DNA of 64,000 nt, from assembly GCF_039134705.1 (NCBI RefSeq), contig NZ_CP146256.1, positions 1,798,001 through 1,862,000 on the forward strand, written 5' to 3'. Shown piece after piece: positions 26,833-36,104 of this stretch. Under the pieces are notes generated by a model. The model did not search any database and had not been told where the DNA came from. It worked only from the letters and a program-made list of their open reading frames with translations. Numbering within the stretch: position 1 is the stretch's first letter; every line of letters begins with the position of its first letter. This DNA comes from Kineothrix sp. IPX-CK. GTDB lineage: Bacteria; Bacillota; Clostridia; Lachnospirales; Lachnospiraceae. The translations under genes and the position numbers were made by a program.

Positions 26833-26861
26833 TTTACAAATAGAACAAATGTTTGTATAAT
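26833..26861 (+). promoter_or_regulatory. Sigma-A promoter with LexA-like box in the spacer
   Basis: TTTACA (26833-26838), 17 bp, TATAAT (26856-26861). GAAC-AAAT-GTTT (26843-26854) fills the spacer, one mismatch from the Gram-positive SOS box GAAC-N4-GTTC and in the same position as the box of the polymerase gene at 48.2 kb. Confidence 0.65.
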
Positions 26862-26899
26862 CATATTTGTAGATAAATATGAAAGTAGAGGATGGCTAT

Positions 26900-27100
26900 A
26901 TGGTATTTTATAAAGACATAATTTTTGAAAACAAGAAATCCTTTTTAATTTATGAGCTATTAGTTAAAGACAATGCAAATATTCATTTACATCTCGCCAA
27001 AGATCAAGTGATAAAAGAAACGGATATGTTAGAGCTATGGAATTTAACAAATAAAGATAAGACACTTCTTCCAGTCTATAATTTAAAAATGCTTGATTAG
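26900..27100 (+). CDS. Small prophage protein, possibly SOS-controlled
   Basis: 66 aa from ATG 26900, which has AGAGG about 8 nt upstream; an in-frame ATG at 26879 lacks a ribosome site and is only about 11 nt from the expected transcription start. Begins MVFYKDIIFENKKSFLIYEL. No family recognised. Its promoter carries a LexA-like box, so expression on DNA damage is likely. Confidence 0.55.
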   Translation: MVFYKDIIFENKKSFLIYELLVKDNANIHLHLAKDQVIKETDMLELWNLTNKDKTLLPVYNLKMLD

Positions 27101-27159
27101 TGAATAAATATCAATTCTTGTCCATATACTATACTATTATAATTATTTGGAGGAAAATT

Positions 27160-27402
27160 ATGGCAGGAAGAAAACCTAAAAAATCCATCGAAGAAAGAAT
27201 AGTAGATAAGGAAGAATTAATAGCGGCATTATTAACAAGAATCAAATCAGAACAAAACGAGCTAGAAGCCCTCTATAGCGAGAAGAAACTCAAAGACTTG
27301 GAGTCCGTTAGCGAACTCATTAACACGTCTGGATTAAGCCCTGATGAGGTTACAGAGGCAATAAGAACATATACAGAGCAAAGAGAACAAGGTGCATCGT
27401 AA
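27160..27402 (+). CDS. Small helical phage protein
   Basis: 80 aa from ATG 27160 with TTGGAGG upstream. Starts MAGRKPKKSIEERIVDKEEL, followed by a charged helix likely to form a coiled coil and SGLSPDEVTEAIRTY. Basic N terminus could bind DNA. Function unknown; last plus-strand gene before the convergent late operon. Confidence 0.6.
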   Translation: MAGRKPKKSIEERIVDKEELIAALLTRIKSEQNELEALYSEKKLKDLESVSELINTSGLSPDEVTEAIRTYTEQREQGAS

Positions 27403-27458
27403 AAAATAGCCAGAAAGGATTTTAGTCGCATTGACCTATTTCCAATCTGGCTATTTTT
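27403..27458. terminator. Bidirectional terminator closing the late operon
   Basis: AATAGCCAGA (27405-27414) / TCTGGCTATT (27446-27455) with T-runs on both strands, between the plus-strand gene at 27160 and the leftward late operon whose last stop codon lies in it. Confidence 0.8.
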
Positions 27459-27732
27459 ATGTTACAGGCTCTTCGTTTTCTCCATCATCAATGGTAGGAG
27501 AGAAGAGTATATCAATTGTATATGTCTTATCAGACACCACGTAAATATCATTCCTTGAACGAGTCTGTAATAATTCCAATATTTTTGTTTCTAGTGTAAC
27601 TTCATCTTCAAATTCAGAAATCACTTCTTCAGATGTACCATCTTCATGTACAACAATCTCCGTTAAAAAATGGTACAAACTATTCACGCCGTTAACACCA
27701 CGGGTAGATCTTAATAATAATATCTTATACAT
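27457..27732 (-). CDS. Phage protein at the end of the lysis module
   Basis: 91 aa from the ATG at 27732 (AGGAGG 7 nt upstream; longer in-frame starts overlap the XhlA-like gene). MYKILLLRSTRGVNGVNSLY with an acidic C terminus (DDGENEEPVT). No membrane segment. Not recognised; last gene of the late operon. Confidence 0.55.
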   Translation of the reverse strand: MYKILLLRSTRGVNGVNSLYHFLTEIVVHEDGTSEEVISEFEDEVTLETKILELLQTRSRNDIYVVSDKTYTIDILFSPTIDDGENEEPVT

Positions 27733-27743
27733 ATCAGCACCTC

Positions 27744-28103
27744 CTACCAATTCACGATAGGAAGTATTTGGGACAATAGATATGTTACAATTCCTCCTAT
27801 AATAATCCACAACGCCTTATCTTTTATACCATCAACCTTTTTATAAGTTTCATTGGCCGGTTTATTTTCAAGGATATTTACTTTCTCCTTAACCCCACCA
27901 ATGTCTTGTTTTACTTCTGTAATATCACCCTTCATGATTCCCATCGTTTGGGTCATAAGTTGTATATTGGTATTAATATCATATATCGCTTTCTGCTCAG
28001 ATCGAATATCTGATATATCATTTTTAATTTCTTCAATCTGATGCGTGTTGGACTTGCAACGAGCATCGATCTCTCCTAGTTTAACCTTATCGTCTTCCGA
28101 CAT
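27744..28103 (-). CDS. XhlA-like lysis accessory protein (coiled coil + C-terminal membrane helix)
   Basis: 119 aa. A long amphipathic coiled coil (residues about 15-85, with IEEIKNDISDIRSEQKAIYD) ends in one membrane segment (ALWIIIGGIVTYLLSQILP), the layout of hemolysin XhlA/Bdr-type phage proteins that help the holin. GGGGGAA ribosome site. Lies between endolysin and the last operon gene. Confidence 0.72.
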   Translation of the reverse strand: MSEDDKVKLGEIDARCKSNTHQIEEIKNDISDIRSEQKAIYDINTNIQLMTQTMGIMKGDITEVKQDIGGVKEKVNILENKPANETYKKVDGIKDKALWIIIGGIVTYLLSQILPIVNW

Positions 28104-28119
28104 TTTGAGATTCCCCCAA

Positions 28120-29721
28120 TTATAATATTTTTATGTATTTCTTTGATACCCATCCTACACCTACAGTACCGTCTTCCAATTTGGCTTTGGCCTTGTACCA
28201 ACCGTTTTCTTCTTTTAGAAGATTGATTTCATCTCCCGGTTTTAATGTCTCAATTACATTGTCAATTTCTGACTCATTAGATTTCCTAAAATTTAACCCA
28301 CCGCAATTATACACTTGTCCAATAGCATCACATACATAACTTACTGAAATATATCCTTTATCAGTCTTATACCAGCCATTTGAGGTCTTTGCAATTAATT
28401 GAACAACAGAAGCTTTGGTATAGTAACCCAACTTTGTAGATGTAGTATTTGGTTGTGAACGAATAGTTAAATTGGATGAAGTGGTGGTGATTTTACCAAG
28501 AAGTGTAATAGAAGTTTCAGTAATAGAATTAGAAGGAGTAGTGGCAGGCTGTGTGCTTGAACTCGTATAATTATAAATTACATTCATATCTACATTTCCG
28601 TTAATACCAGAAACCTTACCTTTGGATGAATATTGCCATATATATTCGCCTATATTTGGTTTTAATGATTCTTTTACAGTACCATCATCGCTTGACGAAT
28701 ATCTTGCTATCCAGAATCTACATCCTAAGGCAGACAACTCGCTTGCGTTATACTTATTTTTATACCAATCTAAATTAGAATAAATATGGCATGTATAACC
28801 AAGAGATTTACATGTATTTACATATGTTTTTGCTATTGATGTAACTTTAGATTTTCCCAGAACACCCTGTGTTGCCCATTCTAAATCAAGATAAATTTCA
28901 ATATTTTTGCCGTTTAGTTTACTAATCATATTCTCGGCATCTTTTTTTGCAGTTGCTTCGTCGAGAGAATATGAGAAGTGATAAACTCCAATTATATTTA
29001 CGCCAGCGGATATTGCATTCCTATAATTTGTTTCAAAAGTAGTATCCATGTTTCCATTTTTAGTAACACCACGCAATATAGCTAGAGCGATACCGCTATT
29101 TTTTACTTGAGTCCAATTTATTACGCCTTGATATGAGCTGACATCAATACACTTTTGTGTTGATGCATTTACAGATGAAGTAGTAATAGATGAATTATAA
29201 GAAGAACCATTTTCAAGTGCCATTACCGTATGAGAGCCAGCTTTTACAAGAATATCTCCACGTCTTAAATAAGCATCGGTAGTAATGTATTTTGAATCTG
29301 TTAATACTTCAAATTCGCCTGTAGAAAGAAATGCGGATTTCATTGTAGAAGTAGTGGGGGCATTTGTGCTATTGTAAGGGATATTTATACCGGCAGCCTG
29401 TGCGCATACCGTCATAAAAGAACTACAATCACATTCACATGGAGTTGTTATTTTGCTTAAATCATAATTCACTTTTTGGGCTTGTGTGTTAAGAGAGTTT
29501 CTACTTCCCTGGTCGTATCCTATCGCGGCATTCGTGCATCCCTTTTCGCAAGCATTAGCCATTAATTCCGCCTTGTTAGAATCTTTACATCTTAGAACAA
29601 ATTGCCAAGGTTTAGAGTACCAAGAGCGTATGCAGACTTCTTTTTCGGTTTGATCTCCGGCAGCTCCGCCAGAAATTTTATTGTTTTCATCTATAGATGA
29701 GTGTCCGATTTTTATAGACAT
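28120..29721 (-). CDS. Bifunctional endolysin: NlpC/P60-like peptidase + GH25 muramidase + two SH3 domains
   Basis: 533 aa from ATG 29721 (GGGAGG 6 nt upstream; a further in-frame start at 29739 is less likely). Order: a papain-like NlpC/P60-type amidase/endopeptidase (about 1-180; catalytic Cys in CECDCSSF, His in GSHTVMALENG), a GH25 lysozyme (about 195-385; IDVSSYQGVINW, LDLEWA, WQYSSKG), and two SH3b wall-binding repeats (LTIRSQPNTTSTKLGYY; GLNFRKSNES). Cuts both peptide and glycan bonds of peptidoglycan at lysis. Confidence 0.88.
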   Translation of the reverse strand: MSIKIGHSSIDENNKISGGAAGDQTEKEVCIRSWYSKPWQFVLRCKDSNKAELMANACEKGCTNAAIGYDQGSRNSLNTQAQKVNYDLSKITTPCECDCSSFMTVCAQAAGINIPYNSTNAPTTSTMKSAFLSTGEFEVLTDSKYITTDAYLRRGDILVKAGSHTVMALENGSSYNSSITTSSVNASTQKCIDVSSYQGVINWTQVKNSGIALAILRGVTKNGNMDTTFETNYRNAISAGVNIIGVYHFSYSLDEATAKKDAENMISKLNGKNIEIYLDLEWATQGVLGKSKVTSIAKTYVNTCKSLGYTCHIYSNLDWYKNKYNASELSALGCRFWIARYSSSDDGTVKESLKPNIGEYIWQYSSKGKVSGINGNVDMNVIYNYTSSSTQPATTPSNSITETSITLLGKITTTSSNLTIRSQPNTTSTKLGYYTKASVVQLIAKTSNGWYKTDKGYISVSYVCDAIGQVYNCGGLNFRKSNESEIDNVIETLKPGDEINLLKEENGWYKAKAKLEDGTVGVGWVSKKYIKIL

Positions 29722-29731
29722 AATAACCTCC

Positions 29732-30409
29732 CTATTCATTGCGGTATAATATTGTCATTTTACACACGTTGCCTCCTCCAAGATATAAGTAACTTCCATA
29801 GTTGGCACTAATAACTCCAGTTGAAGCATTATAACTTGGTCTCATTCCATCTCTATAAACTGTTGGAACTCCTGGAGCTCCATACTTTGCAGCCGTCATA
29901 GCGTCAGTTTGTATGTATACTTCAGAATAAATGCCCAAATTATAGGATGAAGAATTAACAACTTCATAACCAGTTGTATCCCCAACAAACCATTCGCCGG
30001 GGCTGTCTGTAAGGCATATCTTTATAATTTCATAGGGATTACCCAATTTTTTTGGCACTGAATCAGCACCTACTACATACTTTCCGGTAGAATCTTCATA
30101 AAACCTCATTCCGCCTAATCTAGTGTTTATAGAATCAACTAAGTTTGACAAGCTCGTAATTAAATTAGATAACGATGTCTTAATACTCTTAACAAGAGTC
30201 ACATCTGCTGCATAACCAGCAACTTGATTTTCGTTTGTGGTTATACCTTTAAAACTTCCTATTTTGGTTTCTGCCGTAGTACCGTCATTAAACTCTACGT
30301 CACTGGCTTTCCCCCAAAAAGAATATCTTTCATAAACCTTATTTCCGGAGGTGTTATCTACACATTTTCTATATTTTCTTCCAGTTTTAATTGTTTCAGT
30401 AAATGCCAT
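29732..30409 (-). CDS. Phage tail fibre-type protein, distal
   Basis: 225 aa; begins MAFTETIKTGRKYRKCVDN with a short coiled coil (SLSNLITSLSNLVDSIN) in the middle and a beta-rich Gly/Tyr/Ser C-terminal half ending in YLGGGNVCKMTILYR. No named domain recognised. Position before the endolysin suggests a baseplate/receptor-binding accessory. Confidence 0.5.
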   Translation of the reverse strand: MAFTETIKTGRKYRKCVDNTSGNKVYERYSFWGKASDVEFNDGTTAETKIGSFKGITTNENQVAGYAADVTLVKSIKTSLSNLITSLSNLVDSINTRLGGMRFYEDSTGKYVVGADSVPKKLGNPYEIIKICLTDSPGEWFVGDTTGYEVVNSSSYNLGIYSEVYIQTDAMTAAKYGAPGVPTVYRDGMRPSYNASTGVISANYGSYLYLGGGNVCKMTILYRNE

Positions 30410-30426
30410 TTATTTCATCCTTTCGA

Positions 30427-30741
30427 TTAATTTATCCAAAACTCTCCAACTGACATGTCATCTGGATCAGTAGAAGAGTAGTGAAAAGGATTATATTTTT
30501 CTTTCTCTATAATCACTTGTTGCCATGTGCTAATTTTTGCTTCTATGTAATTAAATAAGTCAGCAGAATAGTTATGAATACCATTCTGTTGACTCAAAAA
30601 TACATTTGCATCTGTAAAGCTATTATTTTTAATTAGATTGTCATATGTTTCAACAACCGGTAAATTATCCAAATCGACATCATGAAAGTAAGTTCTTTCA
30701 TCAACACCATCTGGAAAAATAGAAGTATATGGGTATTGCAC
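30427..30741 (-). CDS. Small phage baseplate/fibre-associated protein
   Basis: 104 aa with a GTG start (GGAG 9 nt upstream). Contains PDGVDERTYFHDVDLDNLPV and ends in GEFWIN. No family recognised. Starts 5 bp after the preceding gene. Confidence 0.45.
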   Translation of the reverse strand: MQYPYTSIFPDGVDERTYFHDVDLDNLPVVETYDNLIKNNSFTDANVFLSQQNGIHNYSADLFNYIEAKISTWQQVIIEKEKYNPFHYSSTDPDDMSVGEFWIN

Positions 30742-30745
30742 TTAA

Positions 30746-31108
30746 TCACGCTCCAATCCAAATATCTTCTTTTGCCATAATTTCAGGCTCGTCATCGTCA
30801 GAATATATCAATTGGGATTTCTGAATAGTCATTATCTGACCATTTCTTATTTCCTCTTCAATAGTATTTATCGTTTCAGCTCCGCCGAGAGAATATTGGG
30901 CTAATACATCTTCATTTTCTTTTATCGTTTTACTAGCTAATTCGAATAATCCACGTTCCTTATACCCGTTTATTTCATTAATTAAAGACGCGACTGAATC
31001 GTCTGCGTCCTTGAAATTGTGCTGGGTTATTAAGCTGTATGGAAAATTGCTGTATTCGTGGGTGTATGAAGAAGCATTCGCGGTAATAAAATCATCTATA
31101 ATAATCAC
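30746..31108 (-). CDS. Small phage tail-module protein
   Basis: 120 aa, GTG start, acidic, mostly helical (VASLINEINGYKERGLFELASKTIKENEDVL). The C-terminal KEDIWIGA resembles the ends of neighbouring fibre proteins (GEFWIN, DDLWI), a shared tail-tip signature. Function unknown. Confidence 0.45.
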   Translation of the reverse strand: MIIIDDFITANASSYTHEYSNFPYSLITQHNFKDADDSVASLINEINGYKERGLFELASKTIKENEDVLAQYSLGGAETINTIEEEIRNGQIMTIQKSQLIYSDDDEPEIMAKEDIWIGA

Positions 31109-31158
31109 CTACCCTTGTTTAATAAATTTAATTACATTTGCCATAAAATCATACTCCC

Positions 31159-31830
31159 TTAATTTGATGAAAGGTACTCTATCCTAAACGAGCTTTTCCC
31201 TAGTGTTTGGGTAGCTGTCCAAAGGTTCTTTATTGCAACAAAATAATTATCATATTCTATACCACCAGTGGTTATCACTCCCGTTATTTTTTCGTAGGTC
31301 GTTACAGTACTGCCGTATTTGCTGAACGAACCTCTCATACGTATAGACGTAACATTTAGATTTAGTGAATGAGGAATTAGAATATTTTTATATACATTGG
31401 TATTGGCGGCGACATCAAAATCTCTGTCATCTACTTCTGTACCAGTCCAAATATGACCGTCCGTATACCACGTACCATAGTCTTTTATACTATAACTTCC
31501 CCCACCACTTCCGGCATCAATTAACGCCTTTAACTCTTTTCCTTGCTTTGCGCTTAGTGCTTTTGTAGAGTCATCCGTAGTCAGATTATCGACGACTTCT
31601 ATAGCTTCATTATCTATTGTCTCCCATACATTTCCATCAGATGTTTTGGTTAAAACTTGTCCAACATTTCCATCGATGGGAACGTGCAAAGCTGTATCTG
31701 CTAAATGTTCATCTACTTCTGTAAATTTATCCGATAATTTTGTTCCTTCATCATCCATAATAACAGCGTCAGCATGAGTATAGGGATAAATTCGTTCCTT
31801 TAGTTTGTTTACAATCCAATCAAATTTCAT
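31159..31830 (-). CDS. Phage tail fibre protein
   Basis: 223 aa. N terminus has YPYTHADAVIMDDEGTKLSD, common in phage fibres, then DDSTKALSAKQGKELKALID, a widespread tail-fibre trimer motif, and a beta-rich C-terminal domain. AGGAGGGG ribosome site. Likely part of the host-binding device. Confidence 0.7.
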   Translation of the reverse strand: MKFDWIVNKLKERIYPYTHADAVIMDDEGTKLSDKFTEVDEHLADTALHVPIDGNVGQVLTKTSDGNVWETIDNEAIEVVDNLTTDDSTKALSAKQGKELKALIDAGSGGGSYSIKDYGTWYTDGHIWTGTEVDDRDFDVAANTNVYKNILIPHSLNLNVTSIRMRGSFSKYGSTVTTYEKITGVITTGGIEYDNYFVAIKNLWTATQTLGKSSFRIEYLSSN

Positions 31831-31834
31831 TATT

Positions 31835-32494
31835 TTACCCCTCCTCTACCAAAGTTTCGCTCTCTAAATAAGCAGTTGTATCCTCTACCAATTCAAAGGC
31901 CGATTTTAAATCAGTAAGCTGAGATGTTAATAATTCAATTGACATCTGAATCTGATACAAATCTTCAAATTTGGTCATTAAATTAGCAACCCTTAAGTCA
32001 TTTGCTTGAATATGAGAGAGAAGAGATTGATACAAAGAAATGTCTCTTTCATCTATTTCTATCGCATCGTCGAGTCCGGGCAGTACATTCATCTCGGCAG
32101 AAAGAGTAGACCAACTATATGACATTCCCCTGTTATCAATTTCCTTCTTGAACTCAACTACAAAATATATCTTGCCTGATTTTTCTGTTACAAATTTCGA
32201 TATGTACCAGTCCAACACTATTGATTCTTCTTCAATTAATATATTTCTTACTGTATAGTTACCTCGGTGTTTAGCAGCGTTGTTGAAGGATATTGTGCAA
32301 TTACGCAAAGAAAAATCCTCTCCATCGAAGTAGCGAGGAATTCTTATTTTGACCATCTCTGCGTTATCATCTGCAACAACGGCAATGTTATATAATTCTG
32401 GTGGTACTGTTATTTCCCTTGTATCGGGATTTATTGTTATTTCTGGTTCTGTGTCTGGATTAACCAGCATTGGTGTTATTTCTATTTGAATCAC
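31835..32494 (-). CDS. Baseplate upper protein (BppU-like N-terminal domain)
   Basis: 219 aa, GTG start. The first half (ITVPPELYNIAVVADDNAEMVKIRIPRYFDGEDFS, quoted in part) matches the pattern of BppU-type domains that link receptor-binding proteins to the baseplate; the second half is a coiled coil (LQSLLSHIQANDLR, LELLTSQLTDLKSAFE regions). Confidence 0.65.
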   Translation of the reverse strand: MIQIEITPMLVNPDTEPEITINPDTREITVPPELYNIAVVADDNAEMVKIRIPRYFDGEDFSLRNCTISFNNAAKHRGNYTVRNILIEEESIVLDWYISKFVTEKSGKIYFVVEFKKEIDNRGMSYSWSTLSAEMNVLPGLDDAIEIDERDISLYQSLLSHIQANDLRVANLMTKFEDLYQIQMSIELLTSQLTDLKSAFELVEDTTAYLESETLVEEG

Positions 32495-32508
32495 TTCCTT
32501 TTTATGTT

Positions 32509-33429
32509 TTAAGATATGAAATGTATCTTAGCGATATTTACATCAATAGTTTCACTAGACAAGTCATCATCTTTATAATATCCTGCGGCTAACTTTGTGA
32601 CTCCTTCAACCGTATAAGAGCCTTGTACATTTAAAACTATCTTAATTTGATCTACAGACGTAAATGTAAATAATAATCCAATACCGCCTAAGTAAAAGGG
32701 ATTTGTACCGCCTACGCCCCAGTTGCTTGCAACTCCTATAGGTAGGGTTATGGAGTTGGCTTCTTGAAATACTTTGTTGTCTTCGGCATCTGACCCAAAC
32801 ACCTGAAATGTAGCAACTATCCATGCTGCATTTTGAGGAATTACGAATTGTTCTGTGGAATTATAACCGGGCAAATCGTAAGACGCTAAAATTTCTCCCG
32901 TAGCATGTGTATGGTCAATGGTTGCAGCATCCGTAATTCCATACCCACTTAATGTCGTAGGATTCGTACCATCCACAACGTGTCCTCTTTCGTCTACAGT
33001 AACGCTTTTATATGTATTAGGAATAACGCCGCTAATAGGATGTGTATAAACTGTATCAGTAAAAATTGCATCTTCAGGAACGGACTTTCCTATAGTGAAA
33101 CCACTATCTTTGAGACTATTCCCGTTACCATTAAAAACTGGTATTCCATTATCTGTTACAGTGGTTTGTACTGCCGGTATCTGCCGTTGATTAACAACAT
33201 TGCTAAGACCAATCTGTTCTTTTGTGACAGCGTGAGGATTATCTTTATTATTTATATGAGATTCTAAATCCGTCTGTTTAGCCAGTGTTGCATCTGTATT
33301 CTGCATTGTTTTGATAGTTGAATCCAATATGTCCATATTGGTATTTTGAACTTGAACACTATACAGTTCATCACTTGTTGGCTTTTGTAGATTTAGATTA
33401 GGTGTTTTGTTAATAGCTACCGCCTCCAA
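32509..33429 (-). CDS. Phage tail fibre / collar protein
   Basis: 306 aa. Has the phage tail-repeat NPHAVTKEQIGLSNVVN and a ISGVIPNTYKSVTVDERGHV segment typical of side-tail fibres, plus a C-terminal beta domain. No ATG start is present: TTG 33429 gives this length, but GGAGGCGG (33420-33427) lies 5 nt before an in-frame ATT at 33414, which would start the protein at the conserved NKTPNLNLQKP. Overlaps the end of the upstream gene. Confidence 0.72.
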   Translation of the reverse strand: MEAVAINKTPNLNLQKPTSDELYSVQVQNTNMDILDSTIKTMQNTDATLAKQTDLESHINNKDNPHAVTKEQIGLSNVVNQRQIPAVQTTVTDNGIPVFNGNGNSLKDSGFTIGKSVPEDAIFTDTVYTHPISGVIPNTYKSVTVDERGHVVDGTNPTTLSGYGITDAATIDHTHATGEILASYDLPGYNSTEQFVIPQNAAWIVATFQVFGSDAEDNKVFQEANSITLPIGVASNWGVGGTNPFYLGGIGLLFTFTSVDQIKIVLNVQGSYTVEGVTKLAAGYYKDDDLSSETIDVNIAKIHFIS

Positions 33430-35164
33430 TCATTTTAGTTAGCTCTTCGTGTGTGTACTTACCCAATACACCATGCTTATATCCAGAAAGAGCTTTATGA
33501 GTACCCATTTCTTTAACAATGTCATCATATAAAGGATAGAATTTATACATAGTTACGGTTGATGTCCAAGACGCTAAATCGTGATTTATGGACTTTATGA
33601 TATATTGCTCTTCCATATCAGAATCAGAATTTTGGTAAGACACCTTTATATTTACATCGTAAAAAGGAACAAGGTTGGTGGTTAAAGTAATACTGTCAGT
33701 CAATCTTGCGTTTTTCCAGTTTTCCCACTCGGCACGAGAAAGTGCGAGAGAGTCAGAGGTAATATTTTCATACTCTCCACCAGTTTTTACATCAAGTATT
33801 TCACCGATTTTTTGCACGGTAAAAGGAGAGTTCTGTACTGTTTGAAATTCTACGCTTTCGCAGTTGTATTTTTTCTGGAAATATTCTTTAGAGAACTTTG
33901 GTATAATAGTTCCATCCCCAAAAGTATAATTATCTCCGATTGTACCATCTGTTAAGACGTTCAATCCATGTGCTTGCCAATGACCGAGTAAATAAGCATA
34001 ATAAACGGTTTCATTGTTTATACGCTTAGTTTTAATCTTGAATACAAAAACAACGCCACTTTCTAGGATGTTATTCTTAATGGGAGTGTCTGTATTTTCA
34101 TCCATGATATCAATATTCCCAAGACTGTTAACGTTCAGCTTTGTTTCTGTTTCGTTCATGGAAGGAATTTTAATAGCAATAATATCTCCGTTATAATATT
34201 TGTCATCATATCCTTCAATGGTGCAGGAATATGTACTTCCGTCGTATGTACAATCTTCTGTGTAGAAATCAGCTTCAATAACCTTTCCCCATACCTCACA
34301 AATATTACGCACTTTATTTAATTCTGTGTTTACACCTTCAGATATTAAAACAGTCTGTAGAAACTCATTCGACAATACAATATCATCTCTATAGCAACTC
34401 GGAATCATCTGACATATAAACGTATTCTGCACATCAAAGAACATTTCATAATTTGAGTAAAGGTCACGGATTTTCTCTAAGATACTGAGAACAGAAATAC
34501 CGGAAGAAAACTCTAAATCATAAGGAATTGTGTTCCAAAGAGGATTTTCCAGTCTGTATTTTTGCCAGTCGTCATTATTCTGAGGCATGGCCTTGTATTC
34601 CCCGATGTCGTCTATCACGTAGTTATTTATATAACCCAACTGCGTTAGTACAGTTATCATAGCTTCGCGTATAATGTTATATTTGATAACCTCGCCTGTA
34701 TCTGGATTCTCTTCATAGGCTGGTATGAGAGTAGTAAGCGCACCTAATTGTCCATTCTTTGTACCGTCCAATTTAGCTATATAGTCATTACAGCTTATTG
34801 TTAGCTGATTAGTTGTTGCATCATAATTCCCGGAAGTATTAGTATAAACAAAATATCCCATTGGATAGTATTCATATTCTTGTTTTCTTAGGTCTAAAAC
34901 GCCAATATATAATCGTAACTCTTTGTTAATCCAGACAACACCTTCTTCGGATATTTTTGTATCATTACGATCAAATAATGTGGGAATCAAAGTGACTGAA
35001 AAAGTTCTACGAATAGAAGAGGTACTATCGATGGAGATAGATCCTCCAACAATAGTACCTTGTAACACGTCTAGTATAATCCCGTTTTCCTTTAAAATTT
35101 CTATTCTAACGTTGTAATTTATTGTGAGTTGAGTCATTAAATCTATATCATATTTAGTAATCAT
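33410..35164 (-). CDS. Baseplate/tail hub protein
   Basis: 584 aa from ATG 35164, overlapping the previous stop as ATGA; AGTGGTGG precedes it. N-terminal beta region (NYNVRIEILKENGIILDVLQ, SIRRTFSVTL) followed by YYPMGYFVYTN and hub-like segments resembles the DUF5048/gp27-like hub proteins of Gram-positive siphophages. Placed downstream of distal tail genes and upstream of fibres, as expected for the hub. Confidence 0.65.
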   Translation of the reverse strand: MITKYDIDLMTQLTINYNVRIEILKENGIILDVLQGTIVGGSISIDSTSSIRRTFSVTLIPTLFDRNDTKISEEGVVWINKELRLYIGVLDLRKQEYEYYPMGYFVYTNTSGNYDATTNQLTISCNDYIAKLDGTKNGQLGALTTLIPAYEENPDTGEVIKYNIIREAMITVLTQLGYINNYVIDDIGEYKAMPQNNDDWQKYRLENPLWNTIPYDLEFSSGISVLSILEKIRDLYSNYEMFFDVQNTFICQMIPSCYRDDIVLSNEFLQTVLISEGVNTELNKVRNICEVWGKVIEADFYTEDCTYDGSTYSCTIEGYDDKYYNGDIIAIKIPSMNETETKLNVNSLGNIDIMDENTDTPIKNNILESGVVFVFKIKTKRINNETVYYAYLLGHWQAHGLNVLTDGTIGDNYTFGDGTIIPKFSKEYFQKKYNCESVEFQTVQNSPFTVQKIGEILDVKTGGEYENITSDSLALSRAEWENWKNARLTDSITLTTNLVPFYDVNIKVSYQNSDSDMEEQYIIKSINHDLASWTSTVTMYKFYPLYDDIVKEMGTHKALSGYKHGVLGKYTHEELTKMIGGGSY

Positions 35165-36087
35165 AAATTCCACCACTCTTCAGTAACATCAGATAAATTA
35201 GACTTATACAAGTGCTCTTCGGATGCATAATTACCTATCTCTACCCACTCAAATGACACATCTCTATTATTGTAAGTAGAGTCTGCCGTATCCGATATAT
35301 CGCTTGTAATTTGAATTAGCCATATTCTACCATCGAAATGTTTAAGTAACTTTGGCATTCCATCGGAAAGAAAATCGATTACTTTTCTTTGGAATTTAAT
35401 TCGTTCTCCGTCCTCGATTTCAAATTCACAAGTCTCTTCGTCAAGATATAAAAATTTACCCTTGAACGAACCTTTATCATAATTAGCTTTTGTGTTACGG
35501 ATATAAGTAGGATATTTATTTAAAATGGTTACGCTGTTAGAAGATGGAAATACTCTTGCCGTGTCGCAAAATCCATCGGAGGCAGGAGAACCAACAATAT
35601 TGTTCTTCTCTGCGAAGAAAATAGAATCAAAAGTAGAATCTGCAAAAGTTGTATAGTATTCACTTTCAGTCCCGTATAAGGTGGAGAGTAGTGCATATTC
35701 ATACTGTGTGTTACTAGCATTAAAATAATCATTTGTGATTATACCGGAAGTAAAATCTTCAAGAGTATCTATTTTCTTAACAGCTATAGTAATCCATTTA
35801 TTATTCACGTTATCCCTACGCTTAATCAGTATGTGTGAGACTGTGTTCAGATTCCAGTTTACGTTACCAGCAGAAGTCGAGTTATTAAAATCGGCGTGAA
35901 AGATAGTATCAAAATTCCATTCATCAGGACAATCCATAGTAGGTTCTGACTGAGTTTCCTTGGTTATATACAAACAATCGAACAACCCATTTTGTAACAC
36001 TATATAAGTCATATTTTTAACCGACGTAGGGGTTAGTGGGAGCGTGTTGACATCTGCACCCAAAATATTATTTCCTATAAAAAACAT
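35161..36087 (-). CDS. Phage tail-tip structural protein
   Basis: 308 aa, beta-rich, starts MFFIGNNILGADVNTLPLTP. Contains CPDEWNFDTIFHADFNN and LIQITSDISD, typical of Lachnospiraceae siphophage proteins between distal tail and hub. Likely a distal-tail or hub-linking component; no enzyme motif. Confidence 0.55.
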   Translation of the reverse strand: MFFIGNNILGADVNTLPLTPTSVKNMTYIVLQNGLFDCLYITKETQSEPTMDCPDEWNFDTIFHADFNNSTSAGNVNWNLNTVSHILIKRRDNVNNKWITIAVKKIDTLEDFTSGIITNDYFNASNTQYEYALLSTLYGTESEYYTTFADSTFDSIFFAEKNNIVGSPASDGFCDTARVFPSSNSVTILNKYPTYIRNTKANYDKGSFKGKFLYLDEETCEFEIEDGERIKFQRKVIDFLSDGMPKLLKHFDGRIWLIQITSDISDTADSTYNNRDVSFEWVEIGNYASEEHLYKSNLSDVTEEWWNL

Positions 36088-36104
36088 ATTTCATCATCCC
36101 CTTT

